Positions 22,660 through 34,223 of a stretch of 64,000 bases of DNA are shown here, piece by piece (position 1 is the stretch's first letter; the number at the start of each line of letters is the position of its first letter). The stretch is from NCBI GenBank assembly GCA_002205965.3, contig NADL03000450.1:496001-560000 (forward strand), written 5' to 3'. This DNA comes from Kappaphycus alvarezii (Eukaryota > Rhodophyta > Florideophyceae > Gigartinales > Solieriaceae). A model generated the notes under the pieces. It was not told the DNA's origin. It worked only from the letters and a program-made list of their open reading frames with translations, and did not search any database. Both the position numbers and the translations under genes were made by a program.

Positions 22660-24156
22660 TTGATCCACATTGGGGAAATATACAAGGTATTTTTCAGCTC
22701 AAGTGAATCTAGTAAAAGCCCTACACCAGCGGAATTTGCTTTGTCTCAAGCCGATCCTTTAGCTTCGACTGAAAACTGTCACAAGAGCAGCCGCAATCCG
22801 CGCCCATACCTTCCGGTTAATTCACTTCCCGCTAATCCGCTACCGTCATCCAGTAACGATGGACCTATCGCTGAATTTCATCAAGTTACCCACCAGTCTT
22901 TGCATGCCGGACACCCTGCAGACTCAGAATCACATGGAAAAAGAGGCGGAGACGATGCTCGTAAGGCCAATTACATTCAGCAGGTGTTCATTGACATGAA
23001 GTTCTCCGGCGACATATCGCAAGACATTCATGAATCCCTCGAGCTGCACGGAGAAGCTTCCCGCCAGTACTGCCTCTCCACCTGGCAGAAGGTTGACTTC
23101 TTCATCCGCTTCATTGACGGCGCAGCCGGCAAGTTCTTTTTCGCAAACTGTAGCGAGTCTACGTCCTACCGTGAGATTTTTACGGTCATATTCAACGAAT
23201 ACGTTAGTAACGCGAGGAAACTTCAAGTCAAAGGTACATTGGAGACTCTTCGTCTTCGCAATTTCATGCGCGACATGGATATTGGCGATGTATCCCTTGG
23301 ATTGACAGGGCTATTCGAGCACATCAATGAACTAGTACCGCAGTTTTCTCTGTATTTTCGCACTGATGCCCACAAGATCGACAACCTTCGCAAGGAAATC
23401 ACGGAGTTCCAGTCTTAGTCCCGTATTCCGATTCAAAGCATCACGTCGCAAGGATACTCTTAAATCAATTTCGTATCCACCTTGCAAGAATCCATCCAGA
23501 ATATTCGTCAGCTGGGGCTTCTCACTGGCACGCAAGATAAAGGAGCCAATACCATGACAGGCACAGTCGCAGGGGAAGAATAACATGCTACACATCTCAC
23601 GCGCTACAGTCAAAATCCCCGTCTAAGTCACCGTCATGTTTGCCGCCCAAGAGCTCCCGACAGAAGCACTATTTGGGACGTCATGATGGACGAGGTCCGC
23701 CGCACAAGTATAGTTCCTCCGCCGTCGACAGCAAGTCGCGCTACGGAGATTTCTGGAAATGTGGTGCTCAAGGCGTTTGCAGCGCGGGGAGTCCTCATTT
23801 ATATTCTCGCCGATTTCATTAAGGGTGAAAAAGACGTGGGAAACACCGAAGTAGCAGATGATGGAGAGGCTGATACGCATTTTTCGAACGAGAACACAGA
23901 ATTGGACGCTGTATACCAGCTTACGTGTGACAAAGTAGACGAAGATGTCGATAGCTTCGACATGTCCACACACTTCGTGGAGTCTCACGAGCCAGTGGAA
24001 GAAGCGGACCACCACATTATCACGAACTACGTAGCATCGGCGGTATACAAAGACGACAACCCAACGCTTTCGAAACATGGCACCAGAATCATCGCCCGTT
24101 CCCGTAAACTCCCTCCTGTCTCCACCTTCACCGAACGCGTACAAAGGAATATGTAA
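22660..24156 (+). pseudogene. Copia-E: isolated gag fragment
   Basis: A 252-codon open frame (22660-23418) has a low-complexity Ser/Pro N-terminus and a capsid-like C-terminal half beginning with KFSGDIS. This motif is shared with gag of Copia-B (NFSGDIG) and Copia-D (FSGDLS). A broken segment with W-K-C-G-A-Q-G near 23755 looks like a lost zinc knuckle. The final acidic 157-codon frame (23683-24156) resembles the gag-protease linker of the other elements. No protease, integrase or RT follows, and no LTR was recognised. A domesticated gag is possible, but the broken frames argue against it. Confidence 0.6.
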
Positions 24157-24471
24157 AAGCTTCCTGGACACCACCGTTGTAGGTTAGACCCAGCAAACCG
24201 CCGCAAAAAAAGATTCAAGCGATCCAAACGCCCAGTGTCAACTGGTTGTGAAAAAGCTGCTGTTTCAGTGCGCCATCAGGCATCCACTTGAGCATGAGAC
24301 AGAACAGGTTGACATCTCATAAAGAGATAATTCAGTACGCCATAGATAGAAGATAGCTTTGTACGTTATATAAAACAATTAAAAACAGTAGATGGCTATA
24401 CAAAAAGAGCTCAAATTTTTTTAATTTTACTTCAGAAAGTCACACTAATTCGCTTCACCTTTGCATCCTAG

Positions 24472-27126
24472 TTAAAGTCCATATGGTGCTTTTCGCCCAA
24501 ATGATCCATAAAGAAACATTTTTTTGTGCTTGCGTGACAGATATAAATAAATTAGCAGGCCCATTGTCACGGCAAGTAGAGCAAAGAAATTTCGACTTAC
24601 TGATCTTACAGGTCCGACAGCGACATGGTAAAATCCGGTAGTGTACTCTACATTACTTAACTTTCTCTTCTTGTTTGTCACGGCTAGATTAGCTCCAATA
24701 CCTGTAGCTGGATCCAGTGACGTGTCATCCTCCACATCTCCTGCGCAATTAGATGCGCGACGAGAAATAGAATCAAACTTGTTTTCAATGAGTTCCGCGG
24801 CAAGAATCTCACATAAATTGGACTATAATAGCGAGAAACTTGGCCGGAAGAATCTTTGTGAAGTAACCAAGAATCAACTATTATAATAGACAGGAGAGGA
24901 GTTGACCCTCAGCGACTAATCTTTCACTTCCAATTTCTTCTCAATTCCAAGGTTATCTTGCCTGCATCTTTTGTGACAATAAATTTGAAAACATGTTTCA
25001 TGGTACCTCTCTACAACATCTGGAGCTGAAATATCGAATTACACTTCCTTCGTTTCACCCTCCGTAGTTCTCCATCATTCCCTGCAAATTGGGGTCCCTC
25101 GATTGGTTTTATGGCTGCTCATGAAATATCTTCGTTCTCTGTCCATCCACAAAACAGCAATTAAAGATTTTTTGGTATTCAGATTCTTAGAGACTATCGA
25201 GATATGATCTCCGTGCTCCGTGAGTTCCTGTGAGAATAGATGTTGCATCGAAAATTCCCCCGACTTTATTTCTTCTAGTACAATGCGCGGTGCGCAGTCC
25301 TTCTCGTGTAGGAACGGAACACCGTCAGGCAATGAGAAATCCAACACACACACACCAAGACGCATAGAGTTTTCGCTATCCCTCTTTCTCTTTAAGAACC
25401 CTGCGATGCAGTATCACAGCTCGCCAACGGCGAGGGGAAATGGGGTTGGAAGAGCGGGAGTAATTCCTTGGACGGCTGGACAGTATATCTGTCCTCCGGT
25501 TTTTAAGGCCGGACTTTTGTCCGCAGAATGCTAGAACCTTGATAGGGATCGATTCCAAAGAATCGTAGACACTAGGAGTGTAATAATTGACAAAAAAAAG
25601 ATGTAGTAGTGGGTCAACAGTGCTCAATATCTCCTTTGGAGATAAGAATGTTGTCACCAACGACAACCTTGAAGTTCCTATTTGTACAAAGACGCCGGAG
25701 TCCGGGGCGCCGAGTGTGAGTAAGTATCACAAACAAACAACAAATGGTTATTATAATATTGGATAGAGATGGGGGAATTAAAAAGGTGGAACCCGGGCGG
25801 ATTAGCGTGGCTATAGCCAAAGTTGCCGTTGGCAAGGTTTCTGCAAAGGCGGAAGTTGGGAGTCAAGTTCAGAGCAAACACCGGGTGGCTGTTTAATCTG
25901 CGGCCCTAGTGGCCAGGTAGGTATAAATACTAGTTAGCTAGGTCAGGGTTATTTACGACGGCGGGTGGGTGAAGTTAGGGTCAGCTAAGTAGGGGAGGTC
26001 TAAGTTAGAGATAACTAGAGTCGACACTTGGCCCAACAGGTGCCTATCACTTGCGAAAATATCAGGTCGAATTTGGGGGCCGAGTGGTCCAGATTCCAAG
26101 CCTTCAAGCCCCTCAGGTGGTTATACAGTACCACGAATAACATTGCGGGACAAGCTAAAATTTCCCTTACTGCACAGTACAGTGCCTGCCGGTTAGCAGT
26201 GAATCAGATCAAAAAAGATCACCAAAATCAACTCTGCCGATAACAGTACAGTGTGAGTGCCGCTTGTACTACATTTTTGACCACACTCAGAAATCTTGTT
26301 TCATATCCACCAAGGCTTCTGCGGTTGACATCGATGCAATAAATAAGTTCCCGTATACGTCGCGATCTGTCATCAGTCACGGTTGAACAAGTCGAAGCGT
26401 GTAACAAAATTCTTCTGTGAAGTTACTTCTAAGGCCACCAATCTTTCTCATGGCAAGCTCCATCCTCAATATTATTCCAAACTGACCGCATGCCGAATCC
26501 TTCAATTCGCAACTGTTTTCGAACTCTCTGTCATAGGCAACACAGTGCTGACATCCTTTCTTCCTCCAGACCGCACCAGGACCGCACCATCTGCTGATAC
26601 TTTCATCTATGCAGATATGGGAAGGTAGCGTGAAATATAGCCTACGGTAGTCATTGATGGCCTTCAGAAATCCACTCACTAGAGACAATCTTGTGTCATC
26701 CAAAGGCCTTACTTCCCTTTTGGAGGAGTTATTGAAGCAAAAATTTACCAGAATTACTTCAAATCCCCGGCTTGACATGATATTTCTAAAGCTTGGTCCT
26801 GGAATATACTTCAATCCATTTTCATTCCAGAGGTCACGGCGGCTTAAAAATTTAAATCTTTTCCCCAGAATTAGAACTTCAAAGAACTTCAATGTGTCCC
26901 TCGATGAAACGGCTGAATTCCAATGGACATCCAATTGCTCTTTTGTAAGGTCATGCATGACATTGAGGTGATGGTGCGGAAAAGTTCTCATAAAGAATTT
27001 GAATGGCGAAAAATATCGAGGAGCACGACCATAGGTAAGAGTATTACAAGAGGAACCAATCATCTTGCAGCTATTTTCCGAAATATTTTCATCAATAGAT
27101 GCAAACACGTCCTGATTGGTCCACAA
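24472..27126 (-). pseudogene. piggyBac-type transposase, split by an insertion
   Basis: The N-terminal and first catalytic part (26377-27126, 249 codons) has an SRGFEVIL block, D-x-R-x3-VSGFLKAIND and the catalytic CIDESISRW. After a frame change, 26290-26370 reads DRDVYGN-x-FIAS-x-STAEALVD. The next part lies ~0.9 kb away: FSMQHLFSQEL and AVLWMDRERRYF (25075-25365), a VVERYHETC...RQDNLGIEKKL block with several stops (24900-25070), and a Lys/Arg-rich end (24472-24735). These are the blocks of DDE_Tnp_1_7 transposases in the correct order. No TTAA-flanked ends were identified. Confidence 0.8.
25370..26290. mobile_element. Unidentified insertion inside the piggyBac transposase
   Basis: About 0.9 kb separates two transposase parts that should be adjacent, and neither strand of it encodes transposase. 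It is GC-mixed with no open frame above 100 codons and no recognised family. Its limits are given by loss of transposase similarity, not by seen repeats. It could be a non-autonomous element or a solo LTR. Confidence 0.45.
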
Positions 27127-27699
27127 TCAGTCATTGAAAAGTACAGTTGCATCTGATTAATGCGCCATTGAATAATCTGAATTCCTATCTGAGACGGTCG
27201 GGGACGATAGTAAAGCATCCAAATCTTGGTTTTCCCGTTCATTCAGCAATTAAACCTTTTTAACCTCCACTAAAGCGTCTGTTGGAACTAATCCCGCTTT
27301 GATGTTGATAATCTTCAATTTACCGGTCTTGAAAGGGTCGCGTATCTTCCAGCTTGTTTTAACTGAATTGCTATTTCTCCCACTTACAATGTCAATATGA
27401 ACTGCAATGATGGTTCCCCTGACCAATTTCGTCTTTCAAGCCGACCCATACGAGCGCTTACATTTAGCCGCTGACGTAACAAAGGAAGCGCGGCAGTGAA
27501 GTGGATTTCCAGGAATGGTTTTTAGATCCTTTTTTGCCAACAATAATGGAAAATCAAGTGGTTTTGCGTAGGTGAAAATTTGTTCGTGCCCTGGTCGGAA
27601 TTGCAATTTTCGAAAAATTTTGTTTTGACCGAGCATTCCCATGCCTTAATGAACATGTGGGGCCAAAAAAAAGGCGGCTGAAAAGTGTTGTATTTTAAA

Positions 27700-27735
27700 A
27701 TGTTCTTAAAATTTGTTCTCATATGAGGACAACTT
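27700..27735. repeat. Imperfect 34-bp palindrome centred on CTCATATGAG
   Basis: TTAAAATTTGTTCTCAT is followed by its near-complement ATGAGGACAACTTTTAG. The core GTTCTCATATGAGGAC recurs 373 bp downstream as a perfect palindrome. No gene overlaps it. Confidence 0.6.
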
Positions 27736-28086
27736 TTAGCCCTTTTTTTTCAATACAATTCTTTTTTACCTCAGCGCATTTCTTGTCCCTCCGCATTAGT
27801 TCATGAGTGTAGATGGCCGATCAAAACAAACTTTTCAAGATTATTGACCTCGGTTAAGCCTAGAGCAATTTTCCCTCACCAGCTTCCGCTCATCGCAAGA
27901 AGTTGTGAAAACGACTTCATTTTGGAAGGAAATATAGTTCATTTAATCGTGGGGGGGTTTAGAAACGAATGCTCTTGTACATGTACAGTAAGAATTACTA
28001 TACTGTACCTTAACATAAAAAAGCCTTTTTTGCAGTAAAACTTTCGGGCTTCCAAGAAATTTACTTTTCCAAAATGTAACGGAAAC

Positions 28087-28104
28087 TGTCCTCATATGAG
28101 GACA
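28087..28104. repeat. Perfect 18-bp palindrome TGTCCTCATATGAGGACA
   Basis: The two halves are exact reverse complements. GAGGACA is repeated again directly downstream (28110-28117). Together with the similar palindrome at 27.7 kb it may mark the ends of a short non-autonomous element, but no target duplication was found. Confidence 0.6.
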
Positions 28105-28231
28105 AAGTGTGAGGACAGTGCTATGACGGATAGACACTCTAGGTAAGTGCAAACCGGGTGGTCCACGTCGGCCACGTGCACAGGTGTGCGGGACACGATC
28201 GCGTTGCCTGAGACAACCAGATCATGTTATG

Positions 28232-29705
28232 GGAGAAATTTGGGTGGTTTAATATTTGAAAGATACAGGTTGGTTGTGGCCCGGATTTGGTGTAGTAATT
28301 TAGAAATTTAAGAGGATGTAGCTCTTAAATTTCCCTAAAAACCGGCTCAGATCCAACCAACAGACAAGCGGCGTTGGACATTACGGTCAAGGCCGCGTGC
28401 CTCCGATTCAGTACCGCTCGGATTTTGCCATATGCCTCATACAACTAATGCGTCGATATATTCTAGTTCGAATAACTCGAACAGATGTATGCAACTTTTC
28501 AGCGATGCACGGGAGGAGATCCTGTATGGAGAGGATAGTAGCGGGGGAAGACGAACCCAGGGTATCGAAAGCCAGCAGTTGGAAATCGAAGGTGGGGACC
28601 TGTGTGGGGTTGTTAGAAGGGGGCGGTGTCGACGCGACAGTTTGCGGTCCAGGTCAGTGACCTTGTTGCGGTGCGCAACTGAAGCAGCACCTCCCACTTC
28701 TCGGGTAGACCTTGATCGTACGTCGGCCTTGAACGGTGATACGACAGTGACGTCGCAGGCAATGGGGCTCTTCGCAGTGCCGTTGGGAGCTGGCGGTGGC
28801 TGGACAAGGATGTCAGCGGGTCTTAGCTCGGTGCCTGGCACCAGGAGCGGAACCTCAAACTAGCAGTCCAGAATGGCTGCACGGGCGATACGGCTGGCAA
28901 TAACGTTGCGTAGCGAGCCATGCCGGGGGTTGTTTGCGACCGAAACCAGAATGACACAAGTCCACTGCGTGGTCTCCTAGCCTGTCTACGGGTCGTTTGC
29001 ATTGCTCACAGTTCGGAAGGAGCGAGTCATCGTAAACAGAGAGTCCAAGGTAGCGCGTACCATGGTCTTCCAGTGTACTGCCGACACTTCCGTGTCGGTG
29101 GTGGGATAGGCGAGGAGGAATGCGGCACCGGCGCCTTTGCGGAATGCGAGGCCGCGTATCCGGTTCCTCACTGCGGCGGCGGTGTGATTGTCTGGATTTG
29201 GGCAACGAACCCCGACCTCGTCGTTCCAGTGTGCAGCAGGAGGGCCTTGGCCAGCGCCTCCTGCTGCACACCATCTATGTAGGTTTCCACGTGGGTGTGC
29301 TCTGCAGAGAGGGGAAGCGGGGCGAAGGAACCCAGGTCGGCGGAGTGGGACGGCCCGGTACGCAGAGGACAAACTCGCGCATGGGAACGGCAGCATGGCG
29401 GTGGAAGAAAGACTTATCTTGGCGGCATCGAGAGCCCGTGAGGGCGGTGGATCGTGGTCCGATGTGTGCCACGGACTGGACACGGACAGGTGCTGCATCG
29501 ATGAGACCTGCGGCAGCGGCACCGTGGAGGAATGGTTCGATATGTGAGCAGCCGAGATCACCAGGTCGGAAGGGCAGGGCGGCCTGCGACCATTCTTCGT
29601 CTGACAGCGTGATACCATGAAGCTCCGCAAATTACGTCCGTTGAAGGTCGCCAAAAGGTTTCGCAGCGGTACGGTCGTGTGTCGGGTCGGCAAGTTTGAA
29701 AACAT
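28232..29705 (-). pseudogene. RLE-1: 5'-truncated tail of a non-LTR-type retroelement
   Basis: Minus-strand blocks in order: FRKGAGAAFLLAYP (near 29.13 kb), then LGLSVYDD and a zinc-knuckle-like C-E-Q-C-x4-DRLGDHA-x2-LC (28855-29070), then LRPADILV and ACDVTVVSPF (28720-28841). This order (CCHC knuckle, then a PD-(D/E)XK-like RPAD...DVTV nuclease core) is that of the C-terminal restriction-like endonuclease region of R2/NeSL-type non-LTR elements. Several frame changes occur. The 3' non-coding tail (28232-28430) is shared with RLE-4. No RT domain was found upstream. Confidence 0.6.
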
Positions 29706-30541
29706 GGTTCACTAGACACGCTGACGCGCAGACGCGTTGCATGTGATAGCGTGCGCGGGGGTCGGCGACCTTATGGAGGCATCGTTTAGGCCTCTGCCGG
29801 GGTGTGTCCGATTCGCAGACCCATTTTAACCTTTAAATAATGAACCTATTTTTTCGCCCTTGTCATCAATGATACTCATCTCGCTAGGATACTACCCCGC
29901 AAGGTTTAGACGTCACTGTCGTGAGCCCGCAAAGAGCCCCATACCGAAACTTCACGGGCCGTGGTGTTCCCGCCATGGCTCGTAAGAACTCGCGACTAGA
30001 GGCAGTAGAGAAAGTCGTCCGACATCATTGAGGCATTGACCTTACCCTATTTACAGTGGCATTCAAGGGCAGATCAGTGTAAAAAAAGTTTAATACGTTC
30101 AGTATCTACTGTGGACTGTACAGTATCATGCCTCAGAGCGCCACGGGACCTCAATAATTAACTTTACAGTGCAAAGGAGAAAATAATCGTCATGCGGCGT
30201 TTCACTCCCTGTGGACACGTGTCTTCGCGTTCGTCTTTCGATACACTGCTGTTCTCATTCTTTTATCACTGGTGTACAGTCCAAATGTGCAACGTTGCAG
30301 AGTACTTTCTAAGTTGGAATTGGGTGATTAAGTTCTGCGTGTTGCGGTGCGCGGCAAATTACGGATGCTGCACAAGTTGACCAGATTGAGTAGCTAAGCT
30401 TCTGATACAGGCGGGTCTTCACTCCTCCAGTCGAGCATCCGCTACGAGACGCTACTGCTGCCGCGTATGTCTCTATAACCTTGGATGTTTCTAGAGAGGG
30501 TGTACCTAACGAATCGAAGGCTAGTGGTACAAAATCCTATC
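29706..30541. other. Intergenic, no supported gene
   Basis: It contains a GGACTGTACAGTATCATG motif near 30113-30130 and a short open frame at 30192-30380 (62 codons) without recognised features. It may hold the decayed 3' non-coding tail of RLE-2 in its last 150 bp. Confidence 0.4.
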
Positions 30542-31080
30542 CTAGCCTTGATCGTCCCGGCATTGCTCGCCTGGAATTGCTGCCACTTTCGCAGCTAAGT
30601 CTCTCTTCTTCCGCTTTCCTGCTGCGTTTGCAACAGCTCGCGCTTCCCGTGCTGCCATTGACTTATAGCTCTCTTGGAACGGGGATGATACAGTCACGTC
30701 ATACGCCACTGGGAGATGGGACTGGGTGTTTGTTGCATCAGACCTTGGGTACACCAGAATGTCTGCGGGCCGCGCGTTCAGTCCAGGAAGTAGGTACTTC
30801 ACTTCGTAATGAACGCTGACTCCTGCTGCCTTGAGCAGCTCTCGGCCAAGTACCTTTACCACCGCTGTGTGACGGTTGGTCCATCCGAGACCTTTGTTGC
30901 GTAGGTCTGCTGCATGGTCTCCTAGAACGTCCATGGGCCTGTGGCACTCCGCGCACCGCAGCGAGGCAGTGTCATCAAACACGGGCACTCCCAAATGGCG
31001 GCGGAGCATTACTGTCCACATCTCGTCGGACGTTCGGTAGACCACAGACGGATGCGCAGTGAGGAACTGCTGTTGGTATC
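30542..31080 (-). pseudogene. RLE-2: second 5'-truncated copy of the non-LTR-type tail
   Basis: One open frame (30542-31045 and upstream to about 31080) holds QQQFLTAHPS, LRRHLGVPVFDD, C-A-E-C-x4-DVLGDHAAD, N-R-H-T, LNARPADILV and AYDVTVSSPF. It is the least damaged copy of the family in the window, though the fourth zinc ligand (Cys in RLE-1) is Leu-Arg here. Similarity stops sharply near 31080, which is the 5' truncation point expected of target-primed reverse transcription. Confidence 0.65.
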
Positions 31081-31328
31081 ATGAGAGAGAGAGAAAAACT
31101 GAGAACTTATTTAAAGATTTAAGTGGGCCTTTCAAACGGACACAACCCGGCAAGTGCTTAACTGATGCCTGCTCCGCCGAAGAGGATGGAAGGATGGAAG
31201 GAAATTCCCCCAATGGAATCTTGACAAGCCAAGAAAAGAACAGGTTGAAAACCCCCAGAGTAAACGATGTGCCTACAGAAAGCCACGATGACAACGACGA
31301 ATTCTCGGAAGTGGGCGATCTTGAGTAA
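31059..31328 (+). CDS. Hypothetical acidic small protein
   Basis: 89 codons, rich in Asp, Glu, Ser and Lys, with an acidic C-terminus (DDNDEFSEVGDLE). A possible alternative start at 31081 (M-R-E-R-E-K) joins the same protein after one missing base. No family was recognised and nothing nearby suggests a role. On the opposite strand, 31365-31580 has an open frame with one hydrophobic segment that could equally be a small membrane protein. Both are weak. Confidence 0.2.
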   Translation: MRNCCWYHERERKTENLFKDLSGPFKRTQPGKCLTDACSAEEDGRMEGNSPNGILTSQEKNRLKTPRVNDVPTESHDDNDEFSEVGDLE

Positions 31329-31639
31329 CCAACAGGACAGCAACAATAGCTGTGACCCTCGCTTTCAGTGACAAATACAGCAGTGATTGAGAGCGGCAGG
31401 GCACGCTGAGCATTGCTCAGCCTGATCGAGGAGGACGGCACTCCTTACACGCCTTTCCCGGATCGACCCAACATGCAATGGGGGCGAGGATGACAATCCA
31501 ACCAAAGCGGCAAAAACCAATATCGTCAGAACGAGGGCTCCAAAGCGAGGACGAGCGATTCGTTTGCCATGATGAATCATCCAGAGACACGCTAAAACTC
31601 ACAACAGCAGGGCCAGGTACCTTTTGTCCCCTCTTCATT

Positions 31640-32031
31640 TAAACTTCCTCCATATATATGGGTGTACAGTTTCTCACGTTGCACTGCTTGCAATTCATTG
31701 AATTCACAAATCAATGCGACAATATTTTACTCTTAAATTTTCGTTCTAAAATCCATTGGAGGGGATTAGGTTGAGGTTGTTTAGAGGGGAATGGAATTGT
31801 GACGCTGCAGCTTAATCTGATGAAACGAAAAAGTGGGCAGAAAGTCTGCTGCAAGTTAGATGATGCAGATATCAGCTCCAATTAGCAGGTAGAAGTTCTC
31901 GAGAAAATGCAGGCATAACAAAACTTGGGCGATATAAACGCTCTCAGCCTGCCCCAGAAATCATGACAAAGGTAACGTATACATGGGTGCGACGCAAACC
32001 CTATTGCGGGTGGGGTATGTCCCACAGTAGG
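31640..32031. other. Intergenic, no supported gene
   Basis: AT-richer sequence with one GTGTACAGTTTC motif at the start. No open frame worth reporting. It forms the downstream flank of the RBR gene. Confidence 0.4.
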
Positions 32032-33551
32032 TCACAAACGGCCGAAAAAATTGGATACCCTAGCCCTCACCTGGACCTTCTTTTCTCCGGGTAAAGCAGC
32101 ATAAACGATCAGAGCGGGAGGCCCCACCACAACGGCAGCGGCAGCGGCCAGCGGAGTCCCTACGACCACGACGCCAACTGCCGTAAGGACCACACCATGT
32201 CTGCGCTTCTCGGGCAGACGCACGTTCGCAATTGTTTTCCTCGCTCATTAACCAACGGGGGGAGTGAAGTATTCCACGACACCTCCAACAAAACGTGGTG
32301 AGACAACTAGTGCATCGCATCTGGAACACCCCCCTGCACGTTGAATCCTGACACCACATTTGGGGCACTTCTTCGTATTCATCCATTGCCAGCAATGGAC
32401 CAACATACGCTGTCCCGGTTGATAGTGCGGGCGGGGCACGGCTTATCATCATGGCCAAAGGACAGACACTTTGGGCAAACATGCGAACCACAATCCGGAC
32501 ACTCAAGCTCGCCATCCGCCACATCATCGCCATCATCGGGCTTCTTCTCCCTCAACAATCTCCAACAGCCCTCCATCGGACACCACACCGCATCATCATT
32601 CCGATGCTCCTCCCGACTCAACTGATACAAATGCTTCCTATAAACGGCACAGTCACAAAACGCACGCACCTCATCCGGCGTAACACTCGCCGAACACTTC
32701 ATACAGGACAATTGTGACGAATACCCTTCACGTACCCGCAGCTCTAGCCAAGTCGAAAAGCATTTATGACAGGTAGGACAAAACACCCAGAACACACTCG
32801 TATGCGGCCTGGGTTTTTCGCCAAATAACATACGGCGCAAGTCCTATCTTGGGGACGGACACCTGAGCGTGGAGTAATAGTGGGAGTGGAATATGTAACC
32901 CGGCTTGAAAAAGACGTGGGTGGTGAAGGGGCGGGGATATGCCACTGATAGCACGAAGTCGCTTCCACATATCGAATTCATCGACTAGAAGGGGTTGGGT
33001 TGGAGTTTGGTTGACGTGGGTGCGGTTTCGTGCGGTGGTGGTGCAGGAGAGGGGGTGACAGGGACGATGGAGAGGTTGTCGGGAACCGGGAGGGCTGTAG
33101 AGGATGGGGATTCGGTTGTCGTCATGCTTGGTAAGCGGGTGTGTGAGGAAGACGGAGGGGGATGGGGATGGGGGACGGTTTGGGTTTTGGGGGCGGCAGT
33201 TGGCCCTTTTAAGTCATTTATGGCAGGGTTGGGGAATGTTGAGGAGGGCTGGCAGGCAAGCTTGAAGCATGGTTTGTGTGGGTGGAGGACGGGAGGGGAT
33301 AGTTGGGGCGTGAAACCGTTACGGAAATGCAAGCGGTGCTGCTGGGTCGGCTGGGTGATGCGGACAGCGCCGTGGGGTGGAATTCGGTCCTGGACATGGT
33401 TTTTGGTGTGAGGATGTAGTGCTGTTACGGGGGTGGGGTGTACGAGCGCTTGTACTTCAAGCCTTTTTACATGTACTGCAAGCTTCATGGGTACGGTACT
33501 TCGCGATCTGTTACCGAAGATTGCAGGACAAAAAGGGATTAAATCGGCCAT
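32032..33551 (-). CDS. RBR-type (RING-IBR-RING) E3 ubiquitin ligase, frames disrupted
   Basis: Family blocks occur in order but in successive frames. A Pro/Thr/Ser-rich N-terminus is at 32985-33551 (an internal ATG at 33125 is an alternative start). RING1 begins with T-C-A-V-C-Y and continues with F-C-P-T-C-H-K-C-F. The IBR (32400-32700) has WCPMEGCWRLL and ECPDCGSHVCPKC. RING2 has KKCPKCGVRIQRAGGC, whose last Cys is at the position of the catalytic thioester Cys of Parkin-like RBRs, then MRCTSC-x4-FCWRC. A hydrophobic tail (32090-32190) could be a membrane anchor, as in RNF144/RNF19 relatives. Nearly all frame steps equal loss of one base; at RING2 the shift lies at a G6/TGTTCC stretch. Known RBRs take ubiquitin from E2 onto the RING2 Cys. 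Confidence 0.7.
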
Positions 33552-34223
33552 TTCTCGAGGATCAAATCTTCGTTTTCACAGTACATCCTTCGCTTGAATT
33601 AGATTTTCCTTGGCCCGAGAGCAAACGGCGGGAATTGGACTGCCGTTTGCTCTGGCAATTAGTTGCAATGCGAATCGTCATCAATTTAAAATGCTTCAAT
33701 ATCCTCCGTCCGCAGTCGCAATTGATAGCTTGCATGTCTGCATTTTACTTACACCGTCGATACCGTGTACCCTATCGCTCAACCGTTCGATAGCATAGCC
33801 GATTCATCCCGCACAAACTTATAACTCTGCACCGTGCTCCAACAATACTCTAGAAATCTCTACGTCTGTCACAGCAACCTGCGGTCGACAGTGCTCCATC
33901 CACTAAACTTAGTGCCCCGTTCGCCCCATCTGCCCTTTCGATCCAAGTCGTTGACGCTGTCTCATCTGCCTAAACCTGCTTACCACGCCCGCACTTTCCT
34001 CACTCTCGCCGTCATCTATCGTGCTGCTTTCCGCTCGCTCCACCCATCAGTCCCGGTTCCCTCAATCATTTGCTTCAAGTTTGCGGCCCGAACTGTCGAT
34101 TCTTTCTCCCATGTCCACTACCACTCCTACTCCCCCTCCGCTCCACCACCCGCTCCATCACCCTCTCATGCACCCTCTCTAGTCTCCACCATGCCTGCCT
34201 TCCACTCCTCATTTCGTTTATCT
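33552..34223. other. Intergenic between two minus-strand genes
   Basis: No supported gene. The plus strand is strongly pyrimidine-rich from about 33.9 kb, which produces long spurious open frames. It probably contains the promoter of the RBR gene and the 3' end region of the URI-like gene. Confidence 0.4.

Noticed and set aside
24472..24735. Stand-alone small membrane protein
   Set aside because: The frame is the expected position of the piggyBac transposase C-terminus and continues its Lys/Arg-rich region; the hydrophobic part lies in decayed sequence.
32985..33551. Independent 188-aa proline-rich protein
   Set aside because: It ends just upstream of RING1 on the same strand and one missing base joins it to the RBR gene; treated as that gene's N-terminal region.
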